Assembly (NCBI GenBank): GCA_947038135.1
Contig: CAMQVM010000042.1
Location: 1 to 9,463, forward strand
Origin: an uncultured Rikenellaceae bacterium
GTDB lineage: Bacteria; Bacteroidota; Bacteroidia; Bacteroidales; Rikenellaceae
Direction: 5' to 3'
DNA: 9,463 bases
The position numbers and the translations under genes are program-made. The notes below the pieces were generated by a model that worked only from the letters and a program-made list of their open reading frames with translations, was not told where the DNA came from and did no database searches. Of the stretch, positions 6,915 to 9,463 are shown one piece after another; the stretch's first letter is position 1; the number at the start of each line of letters is the position of its first letter.

Positions 6915-6922
6915 TATATTTG
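6915..6922 (+). promoter_or_regulatory. Candidate internal promoter for the glycosyltransferase gene
   Basis: TATATTTG, followed by C, fits the Bacteroidetes -7 consensus. No TTTG lies at the proper -33 distance; the closest T-rich stretch is TTTT at 6895-6898. Its position just behind the hairpin at 6861-6884 supports a separate start of transcription, but the evidence is one element only. Confidence 0.3.
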
Positions 6923-7139
6923 CAAATACCACTGGCTATGGCAATATATAAAATGCATACAGTTAACATTAGGTTGATATAGTTTCACCTAGCAAATGTA
7001 TGAAATAGCCTGTAAATATATGATAATAAGTGAGAAACACTTTTAAAATGTAGGATGGTTATATATCATTATTTACTGTTCATATAAGTACTACCCATAC
7101 AATGTAATTCAATATTTGGTTGCCTAATTCAATAAGTTA

Positions 7140-8216
7140 ATGAAAAGAGTAGCAATAGTAGGATCACAAGGTGTTCCAGCAAGATACGGAGGGTTTGAGA
7201 CTATGGTTGAAAACATTATTGGAGAAAATAGCTCTTCAGATGTTGAGTATACTGTATTTTGTAGTAGTAAAGACTTAAAAACATCATGTAATACATATAA
7301 GGGAGCGAGGTTGAAGTATATACCCATTAAGGCAAATGGAATACATAGTATTATATATGATGTCATCTCTTTAATTCAATGCGTTAGGTCTTTTGATGTT
7401 GTTTTAGTTCTGGGAGTTTCTGGAGGGATGTTCTTTCCGTTTTTCAGGTTGTTTTATCACAAAAAGCTAATTGTGAATGTAGATGGTTTAGAGTGGAAGA
7501 GAGAGAAATGGAATGGAGTAATTAAATTATTTTTGAGGGTGTCTGAGGAGCTGGCACTAAGGTTTTCAGATGTCATAATCGCAGATAATCAAGGTATAGT
7601 TGATTATATAACTCAACGTTATAATAAAAAATCTGTCTTGATAGCCTATGGTGCAGACCATGTTAAGCGTGACCTTACAGAGCAGAGACAGGTAGATATT
7701 TGCAGCTCTTTTAATATTGTTAAAGGAGGCTACTCAATAACAATATGCCGTATAGAGCCCGAAAATAACTGTGAATTAATCCTTAAGACTTTCTCTAGTA
7801 CAGACAAACAGCTTGTATTTATTGGTAATTGGAACAGAAACCAATATGGTATAAGGCTCAAAAATGAATATAGCAAGTATGATAACATATCTATAGTCGA
7901 CCATATTTACGATTTAGATGTGTTATACTCGTTGCGAAGTAACTGTAAAACATATATTCATGGGCATAGTGCTGGGGGTACAAATCCCTCTTTGGTGGAG
8001 GCTATGTTTTGTGTTTGTAGTACAATTGCTTATGATGTTATATATAATAGGGAGACAACGGAGCATTCTGCAAGCTATTTTAAAGATGCTGATGAATTGA
8101 TGGCATTAATATCTGGTGACGTAGATATAATTGACAACTCTTTGGTTATGCATGAAATAGCAAACCGTAGTTATACTTGGTCTATTATTGCTAAGCAATA
8201 CGAAGATTTATATTGA
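7140..8216 (+). CDS. DUF1972/GT4-family glycosyltransferase, probable rhamnosyltransferase
   Basis: This 358-residue protein starts MKRVAIVGSQGVPARYGGFETMVE, the hallmark of the DUF1972 N-terminal domain of GT4 enzymes (as in pneumococcal Cps2T/WchF). VNVDGLEWKREKW (112-124) and IADNQGIVDYI are family segments in the N-terminal half. The C-terminal GT-B domain has CRIEPENN (203-210) and HGHSAGGTNPSLVEAM (274-289) with E287, where the nucleotide-sugar is bound. No transmembrane segment is evident, so it should act at the cytoplasmic face on a lipid-linked acceptor. Characterised relatives transfer L-rhamnose from dTDP-L-rhamnose, which fits the rfb genes upstream, but donor and linkage cannot be read from sequence. 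It stands alone between gaps of 351 and 248 bp, unlike the tightly packed upstream genes. Family assignment is good; rhamnose specificity is an inference. Confidence 0.85.
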   Translation: MKRVAIVGSQGVPARYGGFETMVENIIGENSSSDVEYTVFCSSKDLKTSCNTYKGARLKYIPIKANGIHSIIYDVISLIQCVRSFDVVLVLGVSGGMFFPFFRLFYHKKLIVNVDGLEWKREKWNGVIKLFLRVSEELALRFSDVIIADNQGIVDYITQRYNKKSVLIAYGADHVKRDLTEQRQVDICSSFNIVKGGYSITICRIEPENNCELILKTFSSTDKQLVFIGNWNRNQYGIRLKNEYSKYDNISIVDHIYDLDVLYSLRSNCKTYIHGHSAGGTNPSLVEAMFCVCSTIAYDVIYNRETTEHSASYFKDADELMALISGDVDIIDNSLVMHEIANRSYTWSIIAKQYEDLY

Positions 8217-8219
8217 TTA

Positions 8220-8319
8220 TTATGCCTATTAAATTATGATGGAAATATACTTTGAGTGCACTTTAATTTTATAATTTATTCCTAAATACTAATTTTTTTT
8301 ATAACTTTTATAGGCATAA
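8220..8319. repeat. 10-bp perfect inverted repeat flanking an 80-bp AT-rich stretch
   Basis: TTATGCCTAT (8220-8229) and ATAGGCATAA (8310-8319) are exact inverted copies. The left copy begins 3 bases after the glycosyltransferase stop. The 80 bases between contain a run of eight T (8293-8300) and no convincing promoter in either direction. It could be a long-loop mRNA structure or a small invertible or inserted segment, but one such repeat in a 9-kb AT-rich window could arise by chance. Confidence 0.3.
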
Positions 8320-8464
8320 ATTTGATCAATATATAATTTCGCACTAAAAATGCCACACTTATGGAGATGTGTATAATAACTCTCTAGCAAGAATAAAAAC
8401 CTATGTAATAGCTATAATATAATCAATTACCATATCATTAATTTTTTGTCAGACACTAATAATT

Positions 8465-9190
8465 ATGTTTAATTTTTTCAGAAAGAAATCAACAATAGAG
8501 GCGTCGGGTTTATTAGTAAATTTTGTAGATATCCATTCTCATATCTTACCTTTAATTGACGACGGATCACGTTCACTTGCTTCGTCACTTAAGATGTTGG
8601 AGGCCTATGAGCAGTTAGGTGTCAAAAGAGTTATATTTACGCCGCATATAATGGAAGATTTTCCTGCTAACAACTCTCAATCTTTACGCCGAGAGTTTGA
8701 TGATTTTAAGTTACACTATAAAGGAGGCATTGAAATATCTCTTGCTGCTGAATATATGTTAGACGCAGGGTTTGAGCGGCATCTTGATTCGGGAGACCTG
8801 CTTACTCTTCAAGATAACTATGTACTTGTAGAGAGCTCTTATATGTATCCACCATCGGATATGATAGGTGTTATTAAAAGAGTAATGTCAAAAGGTTTTT
8901 TTGTGGTATTAGCTCATCCTGAGCGTTATCGCTATATGGAAATTGCAGATTACGAGGAGCTGAAAAATATAGGAGTATTGTTTCAACTGAATATCCTTTC
9001 TATTTTAGGTCGATATGGTAGTGACGCATTAGGTAAGGCTAAATTTTTACTAAAGCACTCGATGTATGATTTTATGGGAACAGATATACATCGTTTAGAG
9101 TTTCATATTAATGAATTGCAAAATACAAAGTTAAATAAAAAATATATTGACCAGATGCAAGATTTGAAAAGTAGGTGTCAATTTAAATAG
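8465..9190 (+). CDS. cpsB: CpsB/YwqE-type PHP-domain protein-tyrosine phosphatase
   Basis: This 241-residue metal-dependent phosphatase of the PHP family should remove phosphate from tyrosines of the Wzc-type kinase, cycling it during polymer assembly. The ligand set is complete: HSH at 24-26 with IDDGS at 31-35 (D32/D33), TPH at 59-61 (H61), AAEY with E96, AHPERY at 150-155 (H151) and GTDIH at 205-209 (D207, H209). FVDIHSHILPLIDDGSRS (20-37) is the standard N-terminal signature. Length is normal (about 240-255). There is no signal peptide or membrane helix, so it is cytoplasmic, where the Wzc tyrosine tail lies. It is the last gene of the locus in this window, some 4.2 kb from its presumed substrate gene, behind a 248-bp leader without a clear promoter. 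In Gram-positive clusters the equivalent gene usually adjoins the kinase. The symbol is family level. Confidence 0.93.
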   Translation: MFNFFRKKSTIEASGLLVNFVDIHSHILPLIDDGSRSLASSLKMLEAYEQLGVKRVIFTPHIMEDFPANNSQSLRREFDDFKLHYKGGIEISLAAEYMLDAGFERHLDSGDLLTLQDNYVLVESSYMYPPSDMIGVIKRVMSKGFFVVLAHPERYRYMEIADYEELKNIGVLFQLNILSILGRYGSDALGKAKFLLKHSMYDFMGTDIHRLEFHINELQNTKLNKKYIDQMQDLKSRCQFK

Positions 9191-9296
9191 TATGCCATTG
9201 TGAAATTGAGGATTGCTACATTATTTACAGATTGATATTAAGTCACATACTAAAGTGCGCATTCTTAGTTTAACACTAGATAGGGAGATTCGCAAA

Positions 9297-9371
9297 ATGT
9301 TAAATATACTTATGTTCAACTATTTAGGCATAGTTTTTATTAATAAATTACCCCGAAAACAGAACTTATAG
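9297..9371 (+). CDS. Possible 24-residue small ORF with a Shine-Dalgarno-like site
   Basis: ATG at 9297 opens a 24-codon frame ending in TAG at 9369-9371. GGGAG (9283-9287) sits 9 bases before the ATG, one of the few clear Shine-Dalgarno-like sites here. The peptide starts MLNILMFNYLGIVFI, a hydrophobic stretch, and ends in a basic KLPRKQNL. Its last third forms the left arm and loop of the hairpin at 9348-9388. It could be a tiny membrane peptide or a leader peptide, but ORFs this short arise often by chance and Bacteroidetes seldom rely on Shine-Dalgarno sites. No function can be named. Confidence 0.2.
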   Translation: MLNILMFNYLGIVFINKLPRKQNL

Positions 9372-9388
9372 CTGTTTTTTTTGGGTAA
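9348..9388 (+). terminator. Two-part hairpin downstream of the phosphatase gene, probable terminator
   Basis: The outer stem pairs TTACCC (9348-9353) with GGGTAA (9383-9388), and the inner stem pairs AAAACAG (9356-9362) with CTGTTTT (9372-9378). Between them is an internal loop (CG against TTTT), and the terminal loop is 9 bases. A T-rich run (TTTTTATTT, 9394-9402) follows at a short distance on the + strand. It probably ends the polysaccharide transcript, 158 bp after the phosphatase stop. Confidence 0.55.
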
Positions 9389-9411
9389 TACAATTTTTAT
9401 TTACGCTTTTT

Positions 9412-9440
9412 AAAAAAAAGCGGCGCTCTAAAGAGCTCGC
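9412..9440 (-). terminator. Probable minus-strand terminator of a gene beyond the right edge
   Basis: Read on the minus strand, GCG and CTC (with AG bulged) pair with GAG and CGC around the loop TTTA, from 9440 to 9423. CGC and then eight T follow (plus-strand A run 9412-9419). This is a compact G-C stem followed by a T tract, the usual intrinsic terminator form. It implies a transcript entering from the right edge toward the polysaccharide locus. The bases also form an alternative palindrome, CGCTTTTT with AAAAAGCG (9404-9422). Confidence 0.45.
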
Positions 9441-9463
9441 AAAAAGCACCTACGCGCCTTAGG

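Larger units (their letters stand above)
6789..7139. other. 351-bp non-coding gap between rfbB and the glycosyltransferase gene
   Basis: No credible reading frame or recognisable gene remnant was seen on either strand; in particular nothing resembles rfbD. The gap holds a bulged hairpin followed by a short T run (6861-6884) and then a -7-like element (6915-6922). This arrangement fits the end of one transcript and the start of another, which would leave the next gene a leader of about 210 bases. Confidence 0.5.

Noticed and set aside
9397..9462. Minus-strand frame open to the window edge, ending in KKRK and TAA
   Set aside because: A run of 21 open codons is expected often by chance, and the frame would pass through the likely minus-strand terminator at 9412-9440, so it was not called as a gene.
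1..9463. tRNA or rRNA genes, CRISPR arrays, insertion sequences, phage or integrase genes
   Set aside because: No cloverleaf-like segments, regularly spaced repeats, transposase motifs or recombinase signatures were seen on either strand by reading. A covariance-model or profile search was not possible.

Overview
The window is AT-rich and every confident gene is on the + strand. The start regions carry Bacteroidetes-type -7 promoter elements (TAnnTTTG), genes are not preceded by obvious Shine-Dalgarno sequences, and the export lipoprotein and kinase resemble Bacteroidales capsule or exopolysaccharide proteins. I infer a member of the Bacteroidota, probably Bacteroidales. This rests on reading alone; no database search was possible.

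Layout. Bases 1-171 hold the C-terminal tail of an RGG/SR-rich protein, probably a DEAD-box RNA helicase or other RNA-binding protein. A complete PhnA/YjdM-type zinc-ribbon protein follows (197-526). A strong hairpin (593-624) closes this housekeeping part. Then comes a 538-bp non-coding region with three TAnnTTTG elements, the best one directly behind two long T tracts.

From 1065 onward is a surface-polysaccharide locus: a Wza-type outer-membrane export lipoprotein (1065-1877), a Wzc-type co-polymerase/tyrosine autokinase (1884-4256), three dTDP-sugar genes rfbA, rfbC and rfbB (4314-6788), a DUF1972/GT4 glycosyltransferase of a type known to transfer rhamnose (7140-8216), and a CpsB/YwqE-type PHP-domain tyrosine phosphatase (8465-9190). 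Together they suggest a Wzx/Wzy-type pathway. RfbA and RfbB make dTDP-4-keto-6-deoxyglucose and RfbC epimerises it. A reductase, not present here, would give dTDP-L-rhamnose, and the glycosyltransferase could use that. The Wza/Wzc pair drives polymer assembly and export, and the phosphatase would reverse Wzc tyrosine phosphorylation. No flippase, polymerase or initiating transferase is in the window.

The parts are known families. The points worth a second look are: rfbD is absent from where it would be expected, with rfbC and rfbB overlapping instead; RfbA lacks its usual C-terminal tail and several effector-site residues; the locus promoter sits in homopolymer tracts; the last two genes have long leaders, so the cluster may be more than one transcript; and the last ~100 bases hold hairpins, a GC-richer patch and a probable minus-strand terminator from a gene beyond the edge. 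I found no clear evidence of a wholly new system.
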